64,000 bases of DNA from Acanthosoma haemorrhoidale. Taxonomy: Eukaryota; Arthropoda; Insecta; Hemiptera; Acanthosomatidae. The stretch lies in contig OV884011.1 of the NCBI GenBank assembly GCA_930367205.1, positions 39,197,754-39,261,753 of the forward strand, given 5' to 3'. How positions within the stretch are numbered: the stretch's first letter is position 1; each line of letters starts with the position of its first letter. Below are positions 12,401 through 21,190 of this stretch, one piece after another. The position numbers were made by a program, and so were the translations under genes. The notes beneath the pieces are model-generated. The model was not told the origin of the DNA. It saw only the letters and a program-made list of their open reading frames with translations, and ran no database searches.

Positions 12401-15400
12401 GGTTACATTGTACAAGTAGAACTAAATGTTCTACTATGAACCAAACAACATTACTAAATGTTTTGTCTTATGTTTCACCGATTTTTCGTGTCCAGAAAAC
12501 TTGTAACCCCCTGCTTAATGAATTTATTAGGGTAATAATGTTATGAACATGATGGAAACATGATTAATGTAATTAGAATTATAGTGTGATCAAATATTTT
12601 GTATAAAATTCTTAATAGTATTTATTATCTGAATCAAAAATCATCAATTCAGATATTCATAAATAAGATTCACTGATATTAAGAAAGAAAAAAAACCACT
12701 CAAACATGAGCTTTGAAATGTGAAACTATTTGTATAAATTTTCTCTTGTATGTATTTTTTTTAACTATAAATTACTATAACTCATTATTTTTTCATTTGT
12801 TGCATTTTCTGGTTCCTTGCACTATCGGTCATCCCTCTTAGCGCATTACGCCGGTCTCAATGATAGTTTCGATCTGAACTTCTTGGGCAAGTTCGAAATT
12901 TTCATTCTTATTTTTAACTTATACATTTATTATCTTAATTTCTATAGTATAATATAACATTTGTAGCATTTTGTAGTCCCTCGAGCCATCATTGTTAGTG
13001 CATTTCGTCAGTCACTTTCTACTTTCTTAATAAAAAAAAATTTTAATTGTCACTACTTCTTTCACAAAAGGGTATTATAATTTAAAATTAAATTTTTATG
13101 TTTTGAAATAGATATATGAATGGAAAAAGGATGTAGAAAGTGAAAAAAAAAAAAGCAATAAAGGAGAGACCCTGGTGTATGTAGGTCCCATTTTCAGCTA
13201 AAAATATTTAGTTATATAAACCTGTAGACTTACACTTAAAAAGGCCTTGTTTTACACACAAATTAAAATCAAATTTGCCAACGTATGTTGCAAACAGAAA
13301 GCTCTAACGAGTTAGCAAACTAGAAGATAAAGCTGTAGGTAGAAAATTGACCTTACCGGGTGACATCCAAAAACCCCTCTAAAGCATGGTCGGTTGGACT
13401 TTATGATACTGTCCACAACACTTCCATACAAAAAGTCATGTTCATAGTCTTTCTTGAGTAAAAAACACAACTCTCCATCTATGCCTTAACTGGTTCAAAC
13501 CTCCATGACTAAAAAATATTTAGTCAAGAGTAAATCATCTTTGACTAATTGCTAGTCATTCCAATCCTTTTCGTAGGATGTTGATTCCACTATCTTCATC
13601 CAAATGTGATTAATGAAGTAAGAAGATCCTTGCAAAGCTTTGTGTAAGGTAAGTGAATGTAATAAAAACTGATGATTTACTTCATTAATTTCTCAATAAT
13701 TTTTTTAGACGCGTCTAAAGTAAAGTATTTATAATTATAAAAATCAATTTCAGTACCAGAACCAGATATTTAATTATTATCTATTTAAATCAAGTATTGT
13801 CTTTACTAATAAAGTAATTGGTTGGTACCCGCTCAAAATACATTTAATTTATAACAGTTGTGTTAACTTGAGAAATTGTTATCTGCAGGTAGAGACCCAT
13901 TTTATGTAGGGTGTTAATTGTTATTGCCTTTAGCTCTGTAAGTTATGACTAACATACTTCTATTATTGACCTCCATTTATTAATTATTAGTTCAAGTGAA
14001 AAAATGGTGATAGTAGTGACTTTTTTATTACCGACCAAGTGTCCATTACAGCTAGACTATCCATGTCAAATACCAGTCATGACATTATCCATTCTCTTTG
14101 CAGGTATTGTTTGTTAGCTCTCTTTAAGCATTGCAAATTGTGACAATATAGTTTTTAACTATAAAATTCCATTACTTTTATAATGAACAATTATTATAAA
14201 ATCATAACTATGCCATAGTCATCAACTATGAAAATGTCATCATGCCATGGCTATTTAGCATGGATACGTTTTGGTAAGGGCAACTATAAAGGTAATCAGA
14301 GAACGACCTGAGTTCGAAAGCTGGCTGTCACCATTTTTATGTTTTACCAATAACTATTAATTTATGTTTATAAACATTTCAAATTGGTATCATGTCTATG
14401 AACATTTTAATTGGTATTATTTAGGACAGTATTTATAAGTTATTATTCTATGTTTTAGGCGGGCAAACAGGGCTTTTTCAACCAGGTAGCTCCATACTAG
14501 CGGGAGCAGGAAGCCAGACGGCCGCGCTTCACAATGCTGCCACTTATGGGATGCAGGGATTCAGTGCCCCATCATCTGGTCAAGGTCAGCCTTCCTCGAA
14601 CAACCCAGTTGGTGTACCTTCATATTCGTCTCAAGTAAGTTATTCTTGCCTGTGTCAAAAATTTTGTTAGATCACTCCATTTTATCAATGTCGTGGTGTG
14701 ATAGAGGGAAGCCTGCTGTGGGCTAGGGTCTCAAGAAAGAGAAAAAATGGGTAAACCTGCGGTCTTAGACTTTTGCTGGTGGCCTAGTCGGCGGGCAGCT
14801 TATTTCGTATTGATCTGACTTGATAAGATTTTAAAAGGTGTGCACTATGTGTGAAAATAGTGCACTATGTTCAGGAGAAGAGGTACAGGGAGGTATTATA
14901 GGTAGTTAATATGGTCTTGGAATGACCATTAACTCACACTAGGTATCTAAGGGTAGGCGAAAACCGTCCTGATCCCAAAGGCGAGTGAGAGCTGGAGAGA
15001 GGCAGACTGGATGGTTGGGGAGACGCTACTAGGTACAGTTTGTAGGGCCCCAGAGACCATCATCTGCATGGAAGAGATCGAGATCCCTTCCAAGGATCTG
15101 CCAGGTTTAGCGAGACAAAGGCAGCAAATCCCACTAGGAAGGTGTGTGGGGTCTGACAACGCCAGACTAAAACATAGCGAGGTTAGGAGAGAGATGCAGA
15201 GGTAGTTCAATAAGAAAGCCATGGTTCGAGTAGAGTAGCAAGTGCCAGTCCAGAGAGAGAGAGCAGTGTTCACTGCAAGTGCCGGGTTCCGAACGATTAT
15301 ATAAAGTTCAGAATTTTGGCCTTATATAGGCAGGTCAGAGGCCAGAATATGCCCGCGCTCCCTACTGGGCTTGAACCATGAACCAGTTCACCCTCTCTAA

Positions 15401-18400
15401 CTGGCGCCTAAGGTTTTTATTATTAAAATATGGGAATGTGAAACGTTGGCGGGTGTTATCTGGGACGAGAAGAGGGAAACTTCTATTTATTTGTGGTGAA
15501 AAAATTGGCAAAATAATACAAATTGGCCTTTATCAATTGATGATTTTTCAATATATGATTTACTTTCTAGATGGGACATTTCCGAGCGCAGGCTCCTGCT
15601 GCTTATCTCAAAGCTGCTGGTGGCCAACATACTGTTGATGGAGGAAAATCAGCAAATAACCAAGATCATATGAGTTCGGTTTTTTCTACAGGTAAATATT
15701 TCACTCATCGATAGTTTATAAAAATAACTTAATAATATAAATTTTACCATCTATAGGGCTAGCCATTTTGAACCATTGTTTAGTATTATTCTAATTTGGC
15801 TCATTTCACTAAGTAGTCACTTAAAAAATTTAATTTTAATTTTTTTAGTTTCAACATGATTTTTTCTGTACGTCAAACAATTTTTCATTGACTAATAACA
15901 GCTTAGGCAACAAAATCACACCGTTACTGTTGATTTTATGAAAAAAATTATTAGAATATAATTTATTTGTATTTTACTTTATTACTATTATTGTAAAACT
16001 AATCAGGACAAAAGTTGATAAGAGAAGCGACTCTCCTTAGCATATATTGTGTATTCTACAATAGATCATCTAGTGTTGTTGTTTTGTTTTTTTCTCCATC
16101 ATCAGCCGCCGACATATAGAGACAAACTTACTTATCTTAAAATTCCGAGATATTACATGTACTAAAATTGAAATAATCGAAGGACGTAACCTTAAATTAA
16201 TATCATACTATTTTTATAAAAGGATAAATTTTTACAAATTTATTAAGAATTAATTTGTTGATTATGTGATTCTAAAATTAAAACAAATTTATTAACACTT
16301 CCTCAGTCTTCTCAACTATCCTTTCATTCTCCTCTCCTCCTAAGTGCTATTCCTTTTCTTTTGTTTTCCTGAAAAGTAAGTTGACTCATCCGAACTGGCT
16401 CTCTTTTTTCCGACTTATTCTTAATTTACTCTTGGTATTTTCAATACAGCTCATAAAATTATCCAATAAAATATTACATGCATCTATGTCTAAAACCAAC
16501 CTGTATCTGTGTATTTACATGTTGTAATATTATTTGTTTTTCAGGCGGTGGTGGACAAATCCCCTCCCCCAAGTCGAGGGCAGGTGGAAACAGTGCAGGT
16601 GGGAAGCAAGCCCAACCACCTCAGCAGCCATCGCCTACCCAGGGCCACCACAAGTTTACTTCTTACCCGCCCCAGCAAAACATGGTATGTAAATCTCTTC
16701 CCGTTAATTATATTTTTAAAATTTAGTTTTAACATCTTTCATAACCTCCATATTTCCCATTTAGTGTGAAGGGGATCTGAGACTCAACAGTTATTCCTAA
16801 CAGCATACTTAGCTAGGACTTGTTTTGTTTTTTTATATTAAAACTAAGTTGGACTTAATAGAACGAGCCTAATTTGATTAACAATTGTTAAATGTTCACA
16901 TAAACTAGTTATACAAGGATCAAATGATGTATACAATGTCTGTCTTGATTAGTCACAATAATTTTGGTTGAGTGCCCTTGGTATAATGAAATTTTTAACT
17001 GAAAAACTAGAAGGAGAAACAAAAAAAAACATTTTTTAACCACATACAAATTATTTTTTAGCTAATTGTTATAATAATTTTCATCAATCATCAAAACAAT
17101 TTTTTCATTTTATCCTTCGTGTTTATAGGACTGTACCTGTAGTAAGAAAAAACTGAGGAATTGTAATTAACAAATAAATAATAACAATTAAGAAACGTTA
17201 ATTTGTTTGATGAAAACTGATTTCCTTAGATTTAAGGTCAATTCACCATGGATCTGTGTTTTCTTTTCAGTGAAAAATAATGTTCTTTTGTGGACTTCAA
17301 TGGAAGGGTTCACACGATTCTGGTGCATGTCGGTATCATTGCTGCCTCAGTGACTGAGTTGAATGTATAATATAATGGCTCAATATTGAATGTATCAGAC
17401 CTACATGAGGACTGACTGTTTAAAGTTTATCTTATCTACCAGAAAGAACATACTTCAGCTATTTTGTATTTTATAATTTTTCAAATTAATTCTCTTAAGA
17501 GGAGGCTAATTTAGAAACAGCACTATTAACAATAAAACAGTAACTGTACTTTTTTATTAGCAATTATAAACAAATATTTACCGTAAACTTTATTATCATC
17601 ACTTGCCTTAAGGAGACTGCTTATCTTTATGGGACTGGTGTTCTGCTTTTGTAAATGATCTTCCATTTCTCCAGCGAAATGTTATAAGAATTCTCACTTA
17701 TCTAAAATATTTATAAAATTTGTTCCATCGCCAATTAATGATCTTATACAATATGGCAAACTCTCTTTCACCTTCTCTTTTCTTCCATCCCTCCTGAATT
17801 TTTATTTTTACTTGAATTTCTTCTTTTTCATTTACAATTAAGGAAATTATAGCTAATTCAGGTTACTGGCACACCACTGATCTGTGTTGGACTTACTTTA
17901 AATTTTCAAGACTTCAATTAAACAAACAATTTTCTAAGGAATTGATTGAAGTTGTGTGATGGAAATTAGCACACTTAATTGAACTTCTGTCGATGCTAAA
18001 GTCAATAATGTGTATTATTATCTGATTCCATTTTATTAAGCTTTGAGATTAACAAATTCATATTTATATAATTTTTTAATAGATCAGAAACAGATAGAAA
18101 GATACTTTTTTTTTTTTTTTAATTTGGGGACTGTCTCCATATCCTAGTGGTTACCATGCTGACTTGTAACTTCGGTGGCCCCCCTCCCCAAAGAAAACAT
18201 TCTTTGGGTCTAGTCGTTAAGCCAGAATAAATGAATAGCTACTTAAATGAAGATAAGTGAATCTGGTCAAGAAATCTGAATTTAAGATTAAGATGTAACG
18301 TATTGTGCTAATCACACAATCTCCTCCGTGCCATATACCAACTTCACTATGGTGGATTACCTTTGGTTGGCCTGACCTCTTTATGAGGTGTTGCTCCATG

Positions 18401-19840
18401 GATTTATTTTTTAAAAAGTTAAATATGGAATTATTTATTGAAGTTAACTATATTTATTATTCAAAAATATAACAATTGACGTCTCACGCCTCCTTTCCTT
18501 TTAGGTGATGCAGGGAGGTAATCCTAACCAGCAGCAGCAGCAGCAAACAGGGCGTGGAGGAGTCCCCCCTGGGCCTCAAGGAGTGAGGAACGGCAACAAT
18601 GGTAATGGACTTGGAAACAATGGAGGTGTTCGTTATCCAACCCCGATCCAGAGGCCAATCTGCTACCAAAGTATGCAGCCCCAGCGCCACAGGGCCCCCC
18701 AGCAATCCAGACCACCTCAACAGCAGCAGCAGCAGCAGCACTTGCAGAAGATCTCCAGCCCATATTACCAACAGCAAGGTAACCCTTGTTTCGATATTAT
18801 TTATTTCAATCTTTTGAGGCCCTAATTAAGATAAGGGGTAACTCGGATAGCCCTACAATTTAAGCCTTTAAATCTCTTTTTGGTTACCCCTATGTTAGGC
18901 CCATGCTTCCATGTTATTGCTGCTCTTGGAAACCCCCTAACTTCTTGACAATCCAGGATCAATTTGCACTTTCCAACTATTTTAGGAAGGTTCCTTGTTG
19001 CATTCTAGGGTATATAGCCTGCTTCACATATCCTTAAAAAATTATGTTTCTTCTATCCTATATTTAGGACAGGTGGGGTTCTGGGATACACCTATTAGAT
19101 ATGATTATGTGTTGGCTTAATTTGCAGTATCTTGTTTCAGATACTTGCTAAGTTCTGCCAGCTGCTCTCTCTTAAAACCTATGTGTCCATGGATAGGTGT
19201 ACATCTTCGCTTGCCTTCTTCCCTTACTAAAGGAAATTTTGATACACTTAAAGCCATTTTCACTTACTTGCAGTTAAAGCATGTGCTAAGTAGAAAGCCA
19301 TTGTGGACTGTCAATATTTTAAGCAGCACAGCACAGCTTATGAAATCTCTCTTGCTCTTAAAGTGTGACAATAGACTAAAAAGGCAGTTGGCCAAATTCA
19401 GCACAGATTCTCGGTTAGTAAATCAATCGTTGCTGACCGTCTCACAGTGATCAGCAAGTTGAAAAAGCTAGAAAATAAATTCTGAACCTGTAATTATTTA
19501 TAGGCAGACGTCCCATCCATTACCTTATTAATTAGCTTGTTATAAGTTCATTTTTCCTCAAATTAGTTTTAATGTGACTGGCTAATTTAGCAGATAAATC
19601 TTCTTCAGATATGTTTTACCAGGGCTTAATTATATTCATTTAAAAAAAAATAAAAAGTTCAAGTATTTGGATTTTAATATCTTGAAATTATATATTATAT
19701 GCATGCTTGTCTTGTTAGGTAACCCTGTGAAGCTTGAAGTAGAGGTGAAAGGCGAAGGAGACAAATTACAGGATCAAACTAACCCCGGAAATGTCAAACA
19801 AGAAAAAAAAGAGGAAACAACGAATAGTTGTGAACAGTAA
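247..19840 (+). CDS. PRRC2/BAT2-like (nocte-type) proline/glutamine-rich protein, 3' part, multi-exon, 5' partial
   Basis: Joined from exons 247-413, 3338-3379, 3472-3562, 6306-6425, 8178-8309, 8506-8685, 8769-8936, 10885-11026, (12842-12886 candidate), 14459-14634, 15571-15691, 16545-16684, 18505-18778 and 19719-19840. All junction phases agree, giving 639 residues with the microexon or 625 without, then TAA. The product is low-complexity throughout: rich in P, Q, S, G and N, with two polyQ runs near the C-terminus, no membrane segment and no catalytic motif. Segments such as GHFRAQAPAAYLKAAGG and the LVQRHGG...SYYSGS block recall the C-terminal half of PRRC2 proteins (Drosophila nocte), which are large cytoplasmic RNA-binding or stress-granule proteins. 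That link is from memory of the family, not a search. Another Q/P-rich RNA-binding protein such as lingerer/UBAP2 is the main alternative. The window opens in an intron, so the start and N-terminal domain are missing. Confidence in the exon chain is high; in the family name, moderate. Confidence 0.72.
1042..1754. mobile_element. Palindromic mariner relic: two transposase 3' halves joined in inverted orientation
   Basis: The right arm (+ strand, about 1560-1754) encodes a mariner transposase C-terminus: ARWQKVADNEGDYIIDQ followed by a stop and a terminal repeat ending ggcccccc. The left arm (- strand, about 1238 down to 1042) encodes the same end, TRWQKVADNEGDYIIDQ, with few changes. The two outer ends are therefore both transposase 3' ends, and the arms form a roughly 190-bp inverted repeat. 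Between them, the - strand keeps a decayed SPGIAPSDFH stretch (mariner SPDLAPSDFH), while the + strand at 1460-1530 keeps VNADLYSEQLDRVNQSL and then jumps across a deletion to the C-terminal part. TA dinucleotides flank the whole unit (1040-1041 and 1755-1756), as expected of a mariner target duplication. It cannot encode a working enzyme. Confidence 0.8.
1850..3139. repeat. Tandem array, about 351-bp unit, nearly 4 copies
   Basis: The motif GTCTCTATCCTCC recurs at 1866, 2217, 2569 and 2920, a period of 351-352 bp. Copies 1-3 are almost identical; copy 4 follows to about 3139 and then diverges. Near 3190-3215 a stretch (AAGCCATTATCCCAGCGAAT) still resembles the unit's own AAACCATCATCCCAACAAAG, so the array may have grown out of an older dispersed repeat. 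It has no coding potential and lies wholly inside an intron of gene 1. The near-identity of copies points to recent amplification or homogenisation. Confidence 0.93.
3150..3215 (+). repeat. Fold-back family end fragment
   Basis: The stretch containing ATCGACAAATTC and TTTCATCAGCCTTAAGCC matches, in order, the arm of the fold-back element at 56545-56790 (ATCGACAAACAAATTTG...TTTCATCAGCCTAAGCC, read on the - strand). It abuts the 351-bp array. Confidence 0.45.
3338..3379 (+). CDS. Gene 1 exon, 42 nt
   Basis: A polypyrimidine tract and CAG precede 3338, and donor GTAAGG begins at 3380. It enters in phase 2, reads HQNPSTNRTNFYIM and leaves in phase 2. It is separated from the next exon by an intron of only 92 bp. 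Confidence 0.6.
3472..3562 (+). CDS. Gene 1 exon with two possible donors
   Basis: Acceptor TTTTAG ends at 3471. The exon reads AGPQMPGSAQGYASSGANII, then KQDPNNASSN. Donor GTATGT at 3563 ends it in phase 0. A second donor (AAG|GTAATT) at 3572 would add nine bases (VCK) and also ends in phase 0. Confidence 0.7.
4505..4640 (+). repeat. tRNA-related SINE-like piece
   Basis: A-box-like GTTAGCGGTCGGG (about 4523) is followed about 70 bp later by B-box-like GGTTCTATTCC (4597-4607), the spacing of an internal Pol III promoter. No good cloverleaf remains, so it is read as a decayed tRNA-derived SINE head rather than a tRNA gene. Confidence 0.35.
5440..5900 (+). mobile_element. Decayed non-LTR retrotransposon reverse-transcriptase fragment
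   Basis: With frameshifts, the + strand around 5490-5640 reads LNACLKLGYVPNKWKNASV, then PKLRNLKDNPYRYRPS. This is the reverse-transcriptase segment in which a 'xVPxxWK.A.V..PK' block precedes 'NPxxYRPIS' in R1/jockey-type LINEs. Stops and frameshifts break it everywhere. It lies in an intron of gene 1 and is not related in sequence to the jockey element at 39083-41541. Confidence 0.6.
6306..6425 (+). CDS. Gene 1 exon, 120 nt
   Basis: TTCTAG ends at 6305 and GTAAGC starts at 6426; phase 0 at both ends. It reads VKPQPQQAAVISSAIGTHSG, then a Pro-rich stretch ending FTQQGHFNYQ. Confidence 0.78.
7300..7960 (+). mobile_element. Decayed hAT-type transposase fragment (GTF2IRD2/ZBED-like family)
   Basis: An open stretch at 7515-7778 reads MVDKNTGCNALL, then LLKYHCIIHQEVLCVKDLEL and PNRRKFWDLFK. 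It is followed in another frame by DVRWLFKRKGSG and then LGFSFSSDMKPHLNLLN. This order (GK.SG..ALL; HCIIHQE.LC; the RW block; LAF..D...HLN.LN) is that of the hAT-derived transposases related to GTF2IRD2 and ZBED5. At least two frameshifts and several stops are needed to connect the blocks, so it is a pseudogene inside an intron of gene 1. Confidence 0.65.
8178..8309 (+). CDS. Gene 1 exon, 132 nt
   Basis: TTCACAG ends at 8177 and GTAAGT starts at 8310; phase 0 throughout. It reads TQYSNMPAIPSPPAVLINSP and continues to FHSFPIGGPT, a proline-rich disordered segment. Confidence 0.8.
8506..8685 (+). CDS. Gene 1 exon, 180 nt
   Basis: TTGCAG ends at 8505 and GTAAAA starts at 8686; phase 0. It reads VIGSQQARSGYSQYPYGLGQ, then SLGGTSAFGQQSLYHLPPQP, ending SLSQYRMQ. 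The repeated FGQ/QYP motifs and proline run are typical of low-complexity RNA-granule proteins. Confidence 0.82.
8769..8936 (+). CDS. Gene 1 exon, 168 nt, GC donor
   Basis: Acceptor TTATATAG ends at 8768. The exon reads PSAFGQTQQLSNSPSTVLIT and ends ...YQSSAHPSQ in phase 0, immediately followed by CAG|GCAAGT, the strict consensus of a GC-AG intron donor. The only in-exon GT alternative (AAAGCAG|GTTATC, at 8908) is weaker and would break the frame into the next exon. Confidence 0.78.
8937..10884. other. Gene 1 intron, GC-AG type, 1.9 kb
   Basis: It runs from GCAAGT at 8937 to TTGCAG at 10884. The interior is AT-rich with short spurious reading frames only; no transposon or RNA gene was recognised. 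Confidence 0.6.
10885..11026 (+). CDS. Gene 1 exon, 142 nt
   Basis: CTTGCAG ends at 10884 and GTATTT starts at 11027; enters in phase 0, leaves in phase 1. It reads VQLGFIQYDTQMLPQNFLQS, then SQLVQRHGGNNVVPAIQPPT and SYYSGSA. This is one of the segments that most recalls PRRC2-type proteins. Confidence 0.8.
11925..12205 (+). repeat. Dispersed GATCTTTAATTT-family repeat copy
   Basis: The part at 11970-12010 has CCTGGGGTTGCTTTTATTTT and TAGCATCATG. A second part at 12130-12205 has AAATCTTTAATTTAAAATCAG followed by AATTAATTAATGACTCATAAT. Both blocks recur elsewhere in the window (for example 41700-41840, 44250-44340, 58180-58290 and 58965-59040). Confidence 0.55.
12842..12886 (+). CDS. Candidate 45-nt microexon of gene 1
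   Basis: TCTTAG ends at 12841. The next 45 bases continue the phase-1 split codon and read HYAGLNDSFDLNFLG, ending in phase 1 before GG|GCAAGT, a consensus GC donor. Length is divisible by three and both phases match the neighbours, so it could be included or skipped without a frameshift. It is clearly GC-richer than the surrounding intron. No transcript evidence is available here, and it could be a chance match. Confidence 0.42.
14240..14345 (+). repeat. tRNA-related SINE-like piece
   Basis: A-box-like TTTAGCATGGATACG (about 14254) is followed by B-box-like GAGTTCGAAAGCT (14310-14322). The spacing suits a Pol III internal promoter, but no full cloverleaf is seen. Confidence 0.35.
14459..14634 (+). 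CDS. Gene 1 exon, 176 nt
   Basis: TGTTTTAG ends at 14458 and GTAAGT starts at 14635; enters in phase 1, leaves in phase 0. It reads GGQTGLFQPGSSILAGAGSQ, TAALHNAATYGMQGFSAPSS, ending VGVPSYSSQ. Confidence 0.82.
14695..15415 (-). repeat. GC-richer foreign block in intron, possible LTR or retroelement fragment
   Basis: This stretch is visibly GC-richer than the gene 1 introns around it. On the - strand it has TATA-like TATATAAGG (about 15320-15330) followed downstream by an open stretch of 108 codons (15273-14947) that begins MNTALSLWTGTCYSTRTMAF and shows no domain I recognise. A promoter-like head followed by an open frame would fit an LTR or leader of a retroelement in - orientation, but I found no convincing TG...CA ends or target duplication. 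Its class is left open. Confidence 0.35.
15571..15691 (+). CDS. Gene 1 exon, 121 nt
   Basis: TTTCTAG ends at 15570 and GTAAAT starts at 15692; enters in phase 0, leaves in phase 1. It reads MGHFRAQAPAAYLKAAGGQH, ending DHMSSVFSTG. The first fifteen residues are the least repetitive part of the protein and look like a conserved motif. Confidence 0.8.
16545..16684 (+). CDS. Gene 1 exon, 140 nt
   Basis: TTTTTCAG ends at 16544 and GTATGT starts at 16685; enters in phase 1, leaves in phase 0. It reads GGGQIPSPKSRAGGNSAGGK, then QAQPPQQPSPTQGHHKFTSY and PPQQNM. Confidence 0.8.
18125..18412 (+). repeat. SINE copy, tRNA-like head plus unique tail
   Basis: The head has ATCCTAGTGGTTACCATGC (A-box-like). 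The tail runs from CTTAAATGAAGATAAGTGAA to TTGGTTGGCC...CTCCATGGATTT. The tail is colinear with 30088-30222 in the same orientation, so these are two members of one dispersed family. It sits in the intron just upstream of the polyQ exon of gene 1. Confidence 0.6.
18505..18778 (+). CDS. Gene 1 exon, 274 nt, with two polyQ tracts
   Basis: CTTTTAG ends at 18504 and donor GTAACC starts at 18779; enters in phase 0, leaves in phase 1. It starts VMQGGNPN and has a six-Q run (18535-18546, CAG repeats plus CAA). An Asn/Gly-rich stretch with GGVRYPTPIQRPICYQSMQP follows, then a second Q run near 18720-18738, ending SSPYYQQQG. The CAG repeats are nearly pure and likely length-variable. Confidence 0.85.
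18779..19718. other. Last intron of gene 1
   Basis: It runs from GTAACC to TTGTTAG. A 101-codon open stretch (19145-19450, +) has no recognisable domain and lacks exon-like borders; I treat it as chance or as an old repeat. Confidence 0.5.
19719..19840 (+). CDS. Gene 1 terminal coding exon
   Basis: CTTGTTAG ends at 19718; it enters in phase 1. It reads NPVKLEVEVKGEGDKLQDQT and then NPGNVKQEKKEETTNSCEQ before TAA at 19838-19840. The charged Lys/Glu-rich tail differs sharply from the Q/P/N-rich exons before it. Confidence 0.8.
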
Positions 19841-21190
19841 CAATGCCTCAAAGTCCTCTCGTCGGGAACAAACGGATCTAAACTTCAGCATGCCGCTCTG
19901 CTTTCCCACGAGCAGGGTTTTCTTTGCCAGATTAGTCATGGGTTTAGGGTCAGCTCTGTACCGTTTATGGGACAGAAAACAGCATGTTAGCTATTATAAC
20001 GTTATTACTACTACTGTAACCCTTTTTATATTTACGTGAATGTTCATTGAAGTTCCTCATTTCTCAGATTATTAATTGAGACAGATCACTTGTATGGAAA
20101 CATATAAATTGTTCTAATACATTTGAAAAACCACATATGAAAAAAAAAAGAATATAATACAATTATTTTGAGTTCTGTCCGAATCTTCGACAAAATTTAG
20201 AAGATGACGACTTACATCTGAAAGGTGTAGATGAAACAAGGGGTCAACCCCCATTTAGAGCTCCCTGTATTGCTAGTATGATTTTTGTTATTGTGTACGT
20301 GCGTATCCGTGTGATTCCTTGGTAATGAACTCCGCTCTTTTCAACTATGTTAATTTTTAGTGAACACGTGTATTTGTTAATGTAACATGATATCTATATA
20401 TATATATATATATATACGCGAACTTACATAGACATTTCGGAGCTATTCACCAAACGATCACTTTTTTTTTTTTAAGTACAACTTAAAAACTTGTGGTCTT
20501 ATTCTCTTAGTTCGGAGTAATTTTCCCCCGAATGGAGTGTAATTATAGTGAATGGTATTTTTACTCCATCAAAAACAAAAAAAAATAAAATAAAAATGCT
20601 CTGTTGTTCCTCTGTAACAAAACAACAAGCCATCATTGCTTAACGAGAATGATAACTTACATGTTAATTATTATCTTAGAAACAAAATTAATGAGAAATG
20701 ATATTTAATACAAATATATATTATATATATATATATATCCAGATCAATTTTTGGGGGTTCAACTGTGTAACTTATGTGCATGGTGTATAAATAAGATTCT
20801 TAAGTGTTGGGCTGTCGCCATTGATTTCGAGAAACTGTTTTCCTCCCCCCCTGATGTTCTTATAAATTGTAGGCACACTTGAATCTGTACAGCTATATAA
20901 CTATAGCTTCAATTTTTTAGAATGTTTGTATTATTTTATTCGAGTTTAGTTTTTCTTGTAAATCAATATTTACAGATAACAGATAGCTGGATGATGAATT
21001 TCGTATCGTGTATCTATCTTAACTTAATTAAATAAATGATGTAAATTGATTTTTGATTATATTGTATGTGTACATTCTTAAAAATAATAATTCCAAAAAA
21101 CTAATGGTCATATATATTTTTTCCAGCTCAAATTGCTATCTGTCTGTTTGTCTATAGTTGCAATAAATATAAGTTTTTTTCTGGAAACTG
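19841..21190 (+). other. Probable 3' UTR of gene 1
   Basis: Downstream of the stop there is no further reading frame of interest. AATAAA signals occur at 20584, 21031 and 21162; any of them could end the transcript. A TA microsatellite lies at 20395-20416 and another at about 20721-20738. The extent is inferred, not shown. Confidence 0.45.
20395..20416. repeat. (TA)n microsatellite
   Basis: Eleven uninterrupted TA units, within the probable 3' UTR of gene 1. Confidence 0.9.

Noticed and set aside
19145..19450. 101-codon open frame in the last intron of gene 1
   Set aside because: No domain, no exon-like borders and no continuity with the exon chain.
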